NCBI GenBank assembly: GCA_028023455.1
Contig: JAQFVV010000042.1
Span: 4,791,739 to 4,855,738 of the forward strand
Length of the DNA stretch: 64,000 nt
Direction: 5' to 3'
Origin: Epiperipatus broadwayi
Lineage: Eukaryota > Onychophora > Udeonychophora > Euonychophora > Peripatidae
Shown here: one piece after another, positions 11,006-23,839 of the stretch
Layout of the letters: the number at the start of each line of letters is the position of its first letter
Position numbering within the stretch: the first letter of the stretch is position 1
Position numbers and translations under genes: made by a program
Notes under the pieces: generated by a model
The model's database searches: none
What the model saw: the letters and a program-made list of their open reading frames with translations, nothing else
Told to the model about the DNA's origin: nothing

Positions 11006-11224
11006 AGTGGATTCTGACTCTTTTATCGTTTATGTAAACAAATTTACACTTGTATGGTGGTTTTGGTAAAATGCCATCTATTGATCATATATATATATAT
11101 ATACTACAGAAGATAGAAGTTTGCAGTTAACTGAAAGATCCTTTGATTTCTTTTTGAAGTCTTAAAGGGACCAATTAAGGAAAATTCCTAATGTCCACTC
11201 CATATGTTCTTATCATTGCAGCTA

Positions 11225-11700
11225 TTATTAAAACACCTGAGTCTCGTTTTATGCGGTAGATAGGTTCCACAGAAAACCCGCATTAAAAAAAAATTGCACA
11301 AAAATAGACTTAACTTACCTTGAAAAATGGGGGATAGGTTCTGTATTTTTCAGAATTTGCATAAAAGCAAAGCAACAAGGAAAAATTATTTTAAAATTTG
11401 CATTAAAAAAATAAGCAAATAAGTTTGACTAATAAAAAATTTCAAATATTTGAAAAAAATTAATACAAGACAAACTTTTTTTATTAACTACGGTATTTCA
11501 TTTTACATTTTTGATACATATTTTAATCACTACCACTAGTGTTCATTTGTAAACTGGTAAAAAAATCAGATTCAGTGTGACATATTGTGGCTTCTCCTTA
11601 AACGAAGTCAAGAATCTCTCAGCAATTATGCCCAGAAAAACCTGTTAGCCACTTTATCTTTATTCGTGATGTGATGTACAACTAGCACCACTTTTAGTTT
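11225..11700. repeat. Possible DNA-transposon fragment
   Basis: The block 'tatgcggtagataggttcc' with a nearby 'aatttgcataaaagcaaag' resembles the ends of MITE-like repeats seen in many animal genomes, but I cannot assign a family and found no inverted repeats or target duplication. Confidence 0.25.
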
Positions 11701-11976
11701 TGTGCTGTGTTAATGGTTTCTTGTTTCTATATTTAAAAAATGAGATCTCAATCAAAACAGAAAGATTATTTTCAGTTTATAAAATCTTTGTTTTTTATTT
11801 TAAAAATCTAAAAGATTATTTATTTCTGTTATATATAACAAAATACGGTTTAAAAGTTTAAAATTTTTGAATATTTATTGCAATATTTTTATATGTAAGT
11901 ATAAATCTATTATTATTATTTACTCATTAGTATAAATAGGTTATTTACATAGAAACTAAAATTCTAAATACAGCTT

Positions 11977-12435
11977 CAGGCCATATTCACGTTAGCTGCT
12001 AATATACTTATTTATGGATCTGAGACTTGGACACTTAATAGAAGAGCAATACAGAGACTTCAGACCACTCAAAAAAATATGGAGAGATGTATGTTGGGAG
12101 TAACAAGAAGAGATCGAAAACACAATGCATGGGTAAGAGAACAAACAGGTGTTACTGACCTCATTGAAAAAATTAAAAGATTGAAGTGGAGTTGGGCTGG
12201 ACATATTGCTAGAAGAGTTGATAATAGATGGACAATTGAAATTTTAAACTGGATTCCAAGAGATTGTGAAAGACCCAGAAAGCGACCACATGTGAGATGG
12301 ATGGATGAAATAAAAAAGTATGCAGGGGTGATGTGGAGAAGAGAAGCTAAAGATCGGAGAAGATGGATTAAACTTGGAGAGACCTTCATCCTGCAGTGGA
12401 TTGATAATGGTTGAAAATGATGATGATGATGATTG
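11977..12435 (+). pseudogene. RTE-like LINE, 3' end of reverse transcriptase plus GATGAT tail
   Basis: An open frame running from about 11,977 to the stop at 12,412-12,414 encodes the C-terminal part of a non-LTR retrotransposon polyprotein. Recognisable landmarks are YGSETWT, LQTTQKNMERCMLG, LKWSWAGHIARR, RPRKRPHVRWMDEI and WRREAKDRRRW, which are the usual post-RT motifs of RTE/jockey-like elements. Immediately after the stop is (GAT)n, the characteristic short 3' microsatellite tail. The 5' part (endonuclease and RT palm) is absent, so this is a 5'-truncated copy with its reading frame unusually well preserved. Further 3' ends of the same family lie at 16.2, 20.5, 20.9 and 52.4 kb. Confidence 0.85.
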
Positions 12436-15400
12436 TTTCTCTTACTTATTTTGAAGTTGGGGGGGGGGGGTAAAATGACTATTGTATAGTTTTTAAGTAT
12501 ATTAAAAAATAACGTTTATTTGCAATATAAGATCTTTTTCTTAGTTTCATACTTCTCATTCAAATTAGCTTGAGTTTTAATATATATTAGATCATTGCAC
12601 ATATGAAGATAATTTCCTTTTTCATGTAGTGCTAAAATTTAAATTTTCTTTATTTAAAGGAGAAGTGTGGCCGGAATGATATAGCTATGAAGCATTTCAA
12701 ATATTATATGTGTGTGTGTGTGCGTGCGCATTTCATATGATGAAGTAAATGTGGTATATTATAATCCTATAACCATTACCAACTATTAGGTTCACCATTG
12801 GTAATATTTTTATTATTTGGTGAAATAAAATCTCTTTTATTTTGAATAGGATTACGCTTTTTTTTTGTTAATTTAAGCTAGGCTTTTAAAAATATAGGGG
12901 ATTTGAACTCAGACTTTAAAATGAAGTAAAGGAGTTATTTTCATTTAAAAATTGAACATTTTGTTTTGAGACTTACAATCTTCAGTAGAAACCTTTCATT
13001 ATCCTTTTTAGATATCATTCATTATCATAAACTAATCATAGAATACTCTGACAATTTTTTGACCTGAATTGTTAGAAAATAGAATATAAATGCTATAAAT
13101 ATATATATTATTGGTATATGAGTATTAATTATACATAGCTTCGAAGTGTGTTGTTACTTTTGTTTTAATTTCATATATATATTGTAAACATGAAATTAGC
13201 CCAGCTTAATTAATATGTTATTCAAATCTGCTGGGAAAGTGGTTTATTTCTGTTAATTAATTATATATTAATGTATAATGGCAATACATTGAAACATTTT
13301 TCTTCCAGATAATCAGAAAATAACCAATGTAGGTAGTTAATCAATATTAGATAGTAATCGATATCTCTCGGTTTTTCTTATGCAAGGATGGAAATATAAC
13401 CCTTATCATCCAGAAATTGTCAAGCCTATTCGATATTGCCATCTTCTTCATTATTCTTCAATGAAGATGGGGAGAGGGAAGGGAAGCTATCAAAAGAACT
13501 TTTATCTTGCAATAGGCTACTTAAAAATTGTTTTATTTATTAAAATATTTTTTCAAAATTTAGTATGTGCGTAAAAAAAAAAAGATTAATATAGAATTAT
13601 AAAGTATGTCTTTTGATCTAAAATCTCTCGGTGGGGGGGGGGGTTAAATATATTTTTTCTGTGAAGGCATATAATGTTGATATGAATATTTTCATGAGCA
13701 AATATTTGTGCCAACACATACCCCAGTGGTAACTTTTTCTATATGACAAGTAATATGATGCACAAATTTACAAAAAATTAGTTAAATGTTTATTTATACA
13801 TTAAAATAAATAGCTTAATATATAATGTTTTTTAAACTCATACAAAATGAATAAATATTAACGTTTATCATGTATGTAGATGTATTTAAAATGATAAGAC
13901 GCTTTAGAAATTACATTAAGGTTTTCATACATATATATTTCTAGGATCTTGAATTAAAAAACTTCTGGGGATTCTAATGACTTAAGAGTTCTGAGAAACG
14001 GAAGCATTAAAGGCATATCCTTTCTATAAATAACGTTTATTTGAATATAAGAATATATTTAGATTCAACGCGAAATACGGACATTGAAGATCATTTCTCT
14101 TTTTACACGTTTGTGGTCATGTGTATCGGTTGAATAAGATGGAGTGGATAGCTGTAGGAAGCTTGAAAGTCTGAGTTCAAATCCCTTCTAATTACATTAA
14201 ATTCAATATAGACAATATACTTTCTTTTTCTACGATAAGCAACGACAATATACTTGTATTTAAATATTGAACTTTTTATTATTTAATCAATTTATACATC
14301 AAAATAAAAATTTGACTTAACTTTTTTTTTTTTAAAGCTATATAAACTTTGCATTTAGACTATTAAAAGCAACTGAATTTAATTTGAATATTCATAGAAA
14401 CTATTTTACAGTTTGATTTTAAATTTAATACTCGGTATATGGATTCAAATTTAATAATTCATTGTATATATAGACCAAGAATATTGCTGGACTATAGAGA
14501 TAATTAATTATAACTGCAGAAATGTCTATCCTTTATTTAAAAAAAAAACACACACTTTTTTTTTAGATTCTTAATACTACTCACTTGAGAACCTTTTTAA
14601 CAACATATATATATAGTGCAAATAGTGTGTGTTTTCAAAATATTTATTACTTGTTGGTGTGATCATTGCTTTTTTTTTTTTGTCTGTTACTTGCTGAAAT
14701 AAAAGTGTTAGGCTTTCTTGGTACCTCTAAATTTCCCAGAAAAGAGTACATGAAGGAATTTTCAGTAATTTTTGAGGATATAGTGCATCACTTAAAGATG
14801 TCATTTTCTAAAACAATAACGTAGTTTGTTGAACTAACAAATATTTTTTAATGTATACCACCTAACAAGTTGTATAGTATAAAAACTTTGAAAATTGTCT
14901 TACACCACAAAAATATGAAAACTATCAAATATGTCAGCTAATTATATGTAAATAAGAAGGGATATAGATGCATATCAAATCCAGGAATTAAGACTCTCTA
15001 GAAAACTTTATTGTCAGAACTATTATCAATTGGATATGTTTTTAGACAGACAACTATATACATTCAATTGTTCTATGTATTGAATTATATGTAAATAAAA
15101 TATAAAAATAGTTGGATAAGTTAGGCAGCAATGTTATGGATGAATGGAAGCAGTTATACAGTTGTTGTTTTTTAAATAGAGCATGAACTGTTAGACATTG
15201 ATTGAGTTATCAGATCTTCAGTAGGAAATTTAATATGAAAGAAGTAATAGCATTCAATATTTCTACCATAAACCAGATAGGTGAAATAAAAATGTACACT
15301 TCAACATTTCCAAGCTCAAAAGTATATTGCAGCAGAGCCCCACAGTAACCAGGAAATGCATCAGATCATGTTTGCTATTGAAATCTAAGTTTCATCACAA

Positions 15401-16149
15401 TCATTTAATTTTCAATAAGAAGAGTCAATTGTTTCTACCAAAAATTACTCCCTTCACCAAATTTTCTTTTCTGCGGTACCACTTTATATCAAGATCAAAA
15501 CTTTTTAAAAGTTTTTCCAATATTAACTCTTCATTCATATTTTTCAACATTTTATGTTGCTAATCTTATTGTACAATCTGATTATTTCTTGTTTTGATCA
15601 TTTTTGTTAATGTCTTTGCCATAATTCAAGCTATTATGAAGCAAATCTTTTGTTATTTTAATATTCTAACTTTAATTTTGCTTTTTATCTTTTTTTCATT
15701 TACTCACCTTCCTGAATATACTCTATTTTTAATTTACTCTATTTAGATTTTTATATTTTATATATTTTTAATAGTATTTTCATTCTATAATAAAATTATA
15801 TTAACACCTGAAAATATCTCCTCAAATACTCTACAATGCTGAGAAATTATGAGGCCAAAAAAATAGTAATCAGTCACACACATTACAATACCATTGAGAT
15901 TTTTATTTCATTGTGAGACATCATGTCTTAATGCCCTTTGACATATAATAAGTACCACAATGTTACTCAGATTTCACAGGTAATTCACATTTTAGTTGTT
16001 TATAATTTTTATTTTTTATATATATCACTATACTTCATACACAGTTGACATCTAGTATATTGCTGTTCTTAATATTATATATATTGTGTTATAAGGTAAT
16101 CAGTTTTTAGACTTTTTGTTTGGATCAATCAAAAACAAAACACAAAGTC
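12436..16149. other. AT-rich DNA with G runs; one short B-family fragment
   Basis: This stretch holds G-homopolymer runs near 12,460 and 13,632, small GT repeats near 12,710, and a 5'-truncated family B fragment at about 14,055-14,175 (starting inside the hammerhead at 'gaaatacgg'). Short open frames at 13,380 and 15,327 carry no recognisable domain. I see no gene. Confidence 0.5.
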
Positions 16150-16182
16150 CTGAAGAAGACTTCTAGACAGCTGAAACATTAG
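16150..16182 (+). ncRNA. Degenerate hammerhead-like core (class E)
   Basis: CTGAAGA at 16,150-16,156 and GAAAC about 17 nt later are spaced as in a hammerhead, and the block resembles those at 3511 and 21,701, but stem II is poorly paired and no clear stem I exists. Confidence 0.2.
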
Positions 16183-16239
16183 ATGATAAAAATATTGGTA
16201 AAAAAAATATTGAAAACAATACAATATGAATAAATTTAT

Positions 16240-16442
16240 ATCATTTATCATTTTCAATCATTATCAATATACTTCAAAATAATGGTATTTTCAAGTTTAA
16301 TTCAGTAACTGTGATCTCTAACCTCTCAGCTTCACAGCACTCCTGCAAACTTTCTTATTCTTATCTATGTTATATGCACTCCCTTTCCAACTCTTTTATA
16401 ATCTCTTGACATACAGTTTAAGATGTCAATTATCCATATAGC
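16240..16442 (-). pseudogene. RTE-like LINE 3' end fragment
   Basis: Read on the minus strand this matches the last ~200 bp of the RTE-like copy at 11,977-12,435, with many substitutions and frame breaks. Only the C-terminal coding region and the start of the tail remain. Confidence 0.7.
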
Positions 16443-19265
16443 AATCAAAAAATAAACTACATTATTTTTTTAATATTTAACCATATATATATATATTTCT
16501 TACAATATCTTTTTTTTGTTGTTGTTTTCAGTAAATTTATTGTGATAATTATTGTTTTAGTAAATCTATCTAGCATATTTTTTGTCTAGTAAATAGTTCT
16601 CAGTAAATAGATTGAACACCAAGAGCGTGCATTTCCTGTTGTATTTGTTTTAATTCAAAATATTCAGCAGCAAATAGTGATCTATCTTAGTAAACAGATT
16701 TTCGTTTACATCTTTGAATAATATTTTAACTGTGTGTATCAACACATCTTATTTTTCACATTTAATTGAATTCACCCTTTTTTTTTTTGCAATGGATTGG
16801 AAATGCTCACTAGGGATAATCATGATTAAACATTTTATAATGACATGTTAGTGCTTTACAATTCCACTTTTCCCATCAAGAAATAAATGAATATTTATAT
16901 CTTAAAATAATTTTGATTTTGAAAATATTGCACCCAATACTTTAACACTATAAAAAAATGTAAGCAATTAAAAAAATAATTTAGTAATTAAAGTGCTCAG
17001 ATTATAGTCTGAAGATTGCCTTAATGTTATTTTTTTTTTTGGCAGAAGAATTAACTAAGAGGAATTATATTGCAGATTACATTTATTATAAACTTCTCAA
17101 TGTCAATATTTTAATAGTAATTGGCAGACTAGTGATAAATATACTATCAATCCACTACACTTAGCAATGTTATTTCATTATCTACATTTACTTTAAAACA
17201 ATTACTTTAAAGTTTCTGCACTGGTGAATGGTTGCAATAAAGTGAAATTAAAATGAGGGTTGCATTGATAAAAACTGAATAAACATGAAAATACATCTTT
17301 AATGCAATGATTATGCATCCTTGCACAAGATATTTTAAGTATTTCTTACTTTAAACTTAACTGATCAGTGCCATTGTTTATGGAATATATGCATATTAAG
17401 AGAATGGGGTCGGGATTTCTGATGAATGATTGTAATGTAAATGCGCTGATGAAAAACACAAAATTTGATAACATATCTGCAATGTAATGATTATTCATTC
17501 TTCCATAAGGTATTAAAAGTGGATATAAATGTATTCCTAGCTTGTGAAAGAGTAGTATATTGGAGGTATATTAAGTTGTTAAATGGTTTTGAAATTCAGA
17601 TATTTGATATCTTTACCTCACTTAATGAGCCAGGTTGTGCATGCATAATGATTATCTGAGAATCTATACTGGTGTATGAGTGTGATATAGTATAGTTGAA
17701 ATAAGAGATGCTTTGTTAAAAATTAAAAAAAAAAACAATTGAAAATATTCCAATAGAATTATATCTATAATAGGCTGATTACTCACAATGCCACCATTTT
17801 TTCAGTTTCACTAAGCACAAATTAAATGTTTGCTGAACTAGCTTCAAATAAGCAATTGTTTTTCTTTTTCAACAAAATCATAAAATTAAAATATCATGTT
17901 TGAACTAAATCTTACAAAAAATCCAGTCAAGTTTCTATAAGTGACAATTAATGTCAAATTGTTACGATCGAGTATTACTACTAGATGTCATATTCTATTG
18001 CTTATAAGTCTACCCGCATTCAGGCAGAGAGAACTTAAAACTAGATTGAAAAGTATTGTACTGCTGATCTGTATATTATGTACTATACTCAGATATATTA
18101 TTTTTTCATTTTTAAAATGACATTCAATGAATAAATGATTACATAATTAATTTACAAATATGTTACGTTTAGATTTTATTCTAATTGTTTATTAAGCCCG
18201 AGATAGTTATCGAAAATTTTAATTTTTTTTAAAGATATATTTATATTTTCTTTGGCCTTGGGTAAATTAACTTAAAGACGATGCATTATTGTTTGGTTGT
18301 CATAAAAATTATGCAAATCAAAATTCATCATTATATATATTTTACAGGTTAATTATGAAAAAGTTATAGTTAATCATACATATACAATACATACGTATAT
18401 GTAAAAAGTAATAAGTATTCATAATAATATCGAGATTATTAAAAGAATATTTTTCTGTCTCTCATAATTAAATAGTTTAATGCAGTATATACAGAATCAA
18501 AATATTTGCATATATAATACACGAATTTGCATACTTTAATGTGAAAGAGAGAAGGGGAGATCTTTTTTATTGAGATATATTTATCTTTTATTTTATATTA
18601 ATTTATTTTTAATTTTTAAATTTGCATATGTAATTTAATAACTTAACTCTTAAAATAACGTTATCCTTTTTTCTTGTTTTAATCAGAAAATTTAAACAAC
18701 GAAAAAGATACAAAGATAATTAATTAATCAATAATGTAATTCGAATCTTAATAATAAAAAAGAAATTCATATAAGTGGAGCAATCATAATAATTAAGTGA
18801 TCTATAAATAATGTAAGATTTTATATTTTCTACATTTTTAATTAATAAACGTTTTCCGTTTTGAGTCTCTCTTCATTTTCCACAACATATATATATACCC
18901 ACACGTACTGGGTTGATTCGATAAGTGAAATAAATGAAGTAAATGTTTCAAACCCTAAAATGGGATGTGTGCAATATATTTGGAATGTTTATTAATAGAA
19001 AGAATCTTCTTTCTTCTCTTTACTCAAAAATTGGTGTTTTTTTTTTTAATATCTAGTTTTCATTCAGTCTGTAGTCAAAATAGTTCAGTTGATCTGCTTT
19101 TTTTTTATATCTTAACTTTGAAATAAATTATTTATCAGATAGTCTCAAATACTGAAATTCATAAAACACATTATGAATGAAATTTCTGAATAAAAGTAAT
19201 ATTTTTTTTATTAAGTGAGCCTGCGCAACTAAAAAAAAAAGACTGGGGCTGGAAGAAATATGTAA
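16443..19265. other. AT-rich DNA without recognised features
   Basis: About 2.8 kb of AT-rich sequence. No gene, inverted repeat or shared family was recognised. Confidence 0.5.
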
Positions 19266-19279
19266 TAACAATAATAACA

Positions 19280-19596
19280 TAGGCAAAACTCCATACAATA
19301 GTGCCACTCTAAACAAGACAGAGTAATCAATGGATGCCAGAAGGCTTTGTGCATAAAATCCCTATCTAGTGCCTACTCATCCAATATCCCCAAACTAGTT
19401 TCTGGCTTATGGCCTTCGTCAGTGAGGAGCCTTGGATCTGATAGCACTGCACTCAGATCTTAGGATCTAATGCAACCCTCCAGCACCCACCTTTTATCTC
19501 TACATAACTACAAAACTATGAGAATAAAATTGAAAACACACAGATATTTTCAATTTAAGCTCAATAGCTTATATAGATAGTGAGCATGTGATGTTT
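19280..19596 (-). mobile_element. Family A hammerhead-bearing repeat, simple full copy (317 bp)
   Basis: The copy is bounded by a perfect 14-bp target duplication 'taacaataataaca' (19,266-19,279 and 19,597-19,610). Unlike other family A copies it is in a single orientation, so it best shows the basic unit: the 'gcaaaactccatac' end, the hammerhead, the 'ctaatgcaaccctccagc' block, the 'caaaactatgagaat' block, and the 'catgtgatgttt' end. It contains no convincing protein frame. Confidence 0.85.
19379..19437 (-). ncRNA. Hammerhead ribozyme-like motif, family A copy 2
   Basis: On the minus strand: outer stem I ATCCAA/TTGGAT, inner stem I CTCCTCA paired to the TGGGGA side after a short internal loop, core CTGACGA (position 7 changed to C, tolerated), stem II GGC/GCC with loop CATAA, core GAAAC, 2-bp stem III around TA, and cleavage triplet GTT. 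Confidence 0.65.
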
Positions 19597-19610
19597 TAAC
19601 AATAATAACA

Positions 19611-20444
19611 ATAATGTTTACTGTCAACCTATTTTGTTTTCAGTAAAAAAAAAAAAAATAAATGAGGGATTCTCCAGTATTTTGGTACCAGTTTAGAATA
19701 TCCTCCCCACCATTTTGGTTTCTAAAGGATCCCCAAATTCACTGCTGACACAGCCAAATGATAAAGGTTGGCATATAATACACTATGGCAAACAAGTGTA
19801 CTAGTTATTTTGTTCAATACACATAAAAAAATTGCAATTTCCATTAAAAATTAAAAAATGAATATACAAATTTCATAGTTGATCACATAATTACGCTAAC
19901 ATTTTTGTGGCCATTTATTTACTAATAATAATTGCTAAATTTTGGTTTTTAATATTTGATTGCTATAGTAATTTGATCTTTTGGTCACATGATTATGCAG
20001 CAGAATTTTTATTTTTACCAATTTTTGGGGGGATTATTTCCTAATTATAAATATTCTTGATATTTTGTTTCTATATGTGTTTGATTTTTTTTTGATTGAG
20101 CTTAGTTCTATAAAATTTGTATATTTATTTTGAATTTTTGATGGAAATTGTAATTTTTTAAACAATATTGGCCAAAATAACTGTAACATCTGGTATCATA
20201 TTGTATTATCTGACATCCCTTATTGCTTAGTTGTGTCAGTAGTGGTTTTGAGGCTTTCCTTAAAAACCAAAATTATGGAGAGTGCATTTTAAACCAATGC
20301 CTTTTACACTTCTGCTACAAGTTTTCTATCTGACAATCCATGACAAAATTTTTTTTACTGCATCTGATGTTAACCACTTTTTTAAAAACAAGAAGTTCAT
20401 TTTTATTGTTCTGTATTTCTGAATTTTTTTATTGTTCTGTATGT
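19611..20444. other. AT-rich DNA without recognised features
   Basis: No gene or known repeat recognised. Confidence 0.5.
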
Positions 20445-20753
20445 AGAAAACAAAATATATGAGTAAGAGAACAAACAGGTGTTACTGACCTCATTGAAAA
20501 AATTTAAAGACTAAAGTGGAGTTGGGCTAGACATATTGCTAGAAGAAATGATAATAGATGAGCAATTGAAATCTCAAACCAGATTATAATATACTGTTAA
20601 AGACCCAGAAAGAGACCACATGTGAGATGGATGGATGAAATAAGACAGTGTGCAGGGGTGATGTGGAGAAGAGAAGCTATAGATCAGAGAAGCTGGATTG
20701 AACTTGAAGAGACCTTCACCCTGCAGTGGATTGATAATGGTTAATGATGATGA
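20445..20753 (+). pseudogene. RTE-like LINE 3' end fragment
   Basis: This segment is clearly alignable by eye to the C-terminal coding region at 12,105-12,430 (for example 'gagtaagagaacaaacaggt' and 'gatgtggagaagagaagcta'), but it contains frameshifts and stops. It ends in GATGAT-like sequence. Directly downstream lies a second, oppositely oriented copy, giving a tail-to-tail pair. Confidence 0.8.
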
Positions 20754-20927
20754 ATTAGAAATGTAATCAGTTTTAAATAATGAAAGAATATCAAGTAAAG
20801 ATGAAATAAATTTAATGGGAAAATTATTTTAAAAGATTTAAAAAGTTGACTTTTTAAATCAACAAAAATAAAATTAATAATTAGATAATTATGAATGATT
20901 CTGCAAAATACAAGATTGATAATTACC

Positions 20928-22590
20928 ATCATCACCATTTTAAACTAATATTGATTCATTATAAGATGAAGATCTCTCCAAATTTAATCCAGTTTGCCTA
21001 ATTCAGAGACTCTTTTTTCACATCAGATTAAAAAACTATTATTTCATCTTACTCAGTTCACCATGTAGTTTCTTACAATATTTTTTTATAATTTCTTGGA
21101 ATTCACTTATTTGATTAACTCAACTCTATTTCAATCTCTTATTTTTTCAATTACACAGTGATACCTATTTGATTTATCACTTATATATTTCACTTTCAAT
21201 ATTTTCTTGCTACTCCCAACATACCTCTTACATTTCAGTGAATTATTTGAAATCTCTATTGTTTTTCTGTTATGTGTTCAAGAATCTTATCTGGATAAAA
21301 GAACTGATAAAACATATCTATTAAAAATCTTCCTTTTCAAACACATAATCATATTTTCTGTAATATTAGGTTATTTCTACCCAAAGCAATCCAACCAAGT
21401 TTAATTCTATGATCAATTTCATTCATTGTTTTCATTTATATTAAAAATCTGACTAAGTTATTTGTAATTGTTAACTTTTTCTAATTCATATTCATTGAAC
21501 ATTAATTTATTAGTATTCTTTTTTATTCCCATTTTATTATTTTATCGGATGATTCTTGTTGTATTTCCTAAATCTCTGAAAAGTTATTTGAAAAAAAGAA
21601 ACATATCATCTGCAAAATCTAAATAACTTAAATAAGATCTAAAATTTCCTTCCACTTCTTCTTATTTGCATTGCTGAAAAAGGGTACTGAGTTAAAAGCT
21701 CTGATGATGACTGCTGGACAGTTGAAACTGTAAGGAATGAAATAAAATAAATCATGTTAAACTGCATTGTAGAGTGTCATTTAAGGTGTATATGGTGTAT
21801 TATATTATATTAAATAATATCTGTGTATTTTTATTCTTTTAGCTTCACATTTTAATGCATAAAATACTTCATACAAAACTTTAGACTCTTATTAATACTA
21901 ATATTATTAGTGTGACTGTGTAATCTCATCACTGATGTTATATGTTGATAAATATTGTTCAGAAGATGACAATAACTTGAATCTATATTTTGATTGTCCA
22001 AAATCTTTAAGCATTATGGAATGTCTTTTCATAATCTACAAATCCAAAACTTATCAGCAATAACTCATTGGTCCTTTCAGTAACAAAATTCAATATTTGG
22101 CTATGATCTGTGCTAAAACCAATTTTAACCCCAGCTTGTTCTTTTAATAAATTTGAATCCAGTTTTTTTGTAAATTGGTTGTAATTACCTTACTCTATAA
22201 TTTCTTATATTTTTTTATCATCTTTTTCAAATGCCATTACTATTCCTGTCAATAATCTGAAACATCTGTGTTATTTACATATTTAATATATAGTTTTACA
22301 AACAATTTTTTTCCTTCATCTGCTTCTTTTAAGATATCAATAATAATTCAATCATTTTCTAAAGCCTTTTTTTTCTTCATACATTTAATTGCATGTCTCA
22401 ATGTTTGAAAAGACACATTGTTTTCTTGTTCTTTATTACTATATAATTCTTTGTATAACTCTTCTATGCATTTTATGATATTATCACTCTTTTTAAAAAT
22501 AGTTTTATCTTTTCTTCTCACAACTAAAACAACTTTTCTTTCAATATCAAAATATTGTTTTGGATTTATAAAATAATACATTATAAAGAA
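20928..22590 (-). pseudogene. RTE-like LINE reverse transcriptase, decayed
   Basis: From a CATCATCACC tail at its left end, the minus strand carries C-terminal landmarks, then RT palm traces around 21,960-22,180, and finally an open frame (22,348-22,581) reading KDKTIF, EELYKELYS and MKKKKALEND, which corresponds to the region just before RT motif 1 of non-LTR elements (usual ending A-P-G-x-D). Many stops and frameshifts occur. The endonuclease domain is not visible. It is tail-to-tail with the fragment at 20,445. Confidence 0.75.
21701..21735 (+). ncRNA. Degenerate hammerhead-like core (class E)
   Basis: CTGATGA (21,701-21,707) is followed by stem II TGACTG/CAGTTG with loop CTGGA (it borrows the G of the next block), then GAAAC and a minimal stem III closing before TGTA. 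Stem I pairs only two or three bases, so activity is doubtful. It lies on the opposite strand within the decayed RTE copy. Confidence 0.3.
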
Positions 22591-23839
22591 GTTATTAAAC
22601 TATCTGATAGTGATTTTTTTGATCATACCAAGCCACCTGGCGGCACTTTTTATGTGCCAAAACACATAAAAATACCATTTACATGGCCAAACTTATGGCC
22701 TCTAGAACAGTTCTGTTCATATTAACCATTAGCAGGCCTAGATGTTGTTGCACACCAATCTTAATGTACAATTATTTTTTGGCAATAGCATAAATTGGAC
22801 AATAAAGATAGGACAGCCAGGTAGCATTATATTTATGTGTATTAAAGACTGTAAAGCACCGTCACGTGATTTGTATGGTTTAAAAAACAAGAACCAACTA
22901 TTTTCTATATTTAATACCCAACGAATGTTTTAATAAGTTACTTTTTTTTTTTATTCTGTAAGTTTTTTTGTTTATTATAATTTAATTTTTTATTTGCATG
23001 TTTTTGTTATCATTTTATTTTTTATTTAAATGTGTGAGTGTGCATATTTTATTTTTTTAAATAAAGATATTTCTTTTTATTTAATATGTGTGTCTTTTTT
23101 CTATTATTATTCATTGCTTTCTTCACTAGATCATTTTTAAAAAGTACAAAATAATCCAACCATTTGGCTTTGTTAAGAAAACATTTCTAAGCTAGTTGAA
23201 AAAAAAATTTGCCTGGATTTGAACTCCAGATTGTAGCCATGACAGACAGATTCACTATGTCTGTACTCCAAGGTTCTTCTAAATAATTTTAACAAAACAA
23301 TTTTTAAGACTTGCTTCAGATGACCAAATTGATTGACCTGGCCCTATATGCTCACATTATTATCATCCTCATATCAAATCAGGATGAAGATTTAACAACG
23401 TTTTAATTATTTTTTTTAAGCTTTTGCTTATCTTTCATTTCTTATTGTTTTTTGTTGTGTCTTTTATGAAATAACGATGCATTGGATGGAGTAATAGAGG
23501 AACATTTTTAAAGATGACTGCAGTATGACTTTAAAAATAGATATCATAAACTACACATATTCACATGTATTATAAAAAGTTGCTTTTATAATGGTTATAT
23601 AATAATAATCAGCAGCAGCATTTCACAAATTAATATGGCCATTCCAACTTCAAGAAGAAAAAAAAGGACAAAAAATGCTAAAAATAACTTCTGCGATGAT
23701 TTAACAAACCAAGCTGTGAAATGCAAATATGTTCACATAAAGAATGTCTGACTCATTATTCTCTTTATTTGATATTTTACAATGCTATTTTATATTATTT
23801 TTCTGCAATAAATTTTTACTTTAAAAATATTTCTGCATG
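22591..23839. other. AT-rich DNA without recognised features
   Basis: There is a small, less AT-rich block at 22,615-22,880 with short inverted words, but nothing I can name. Confidence 0.45.
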
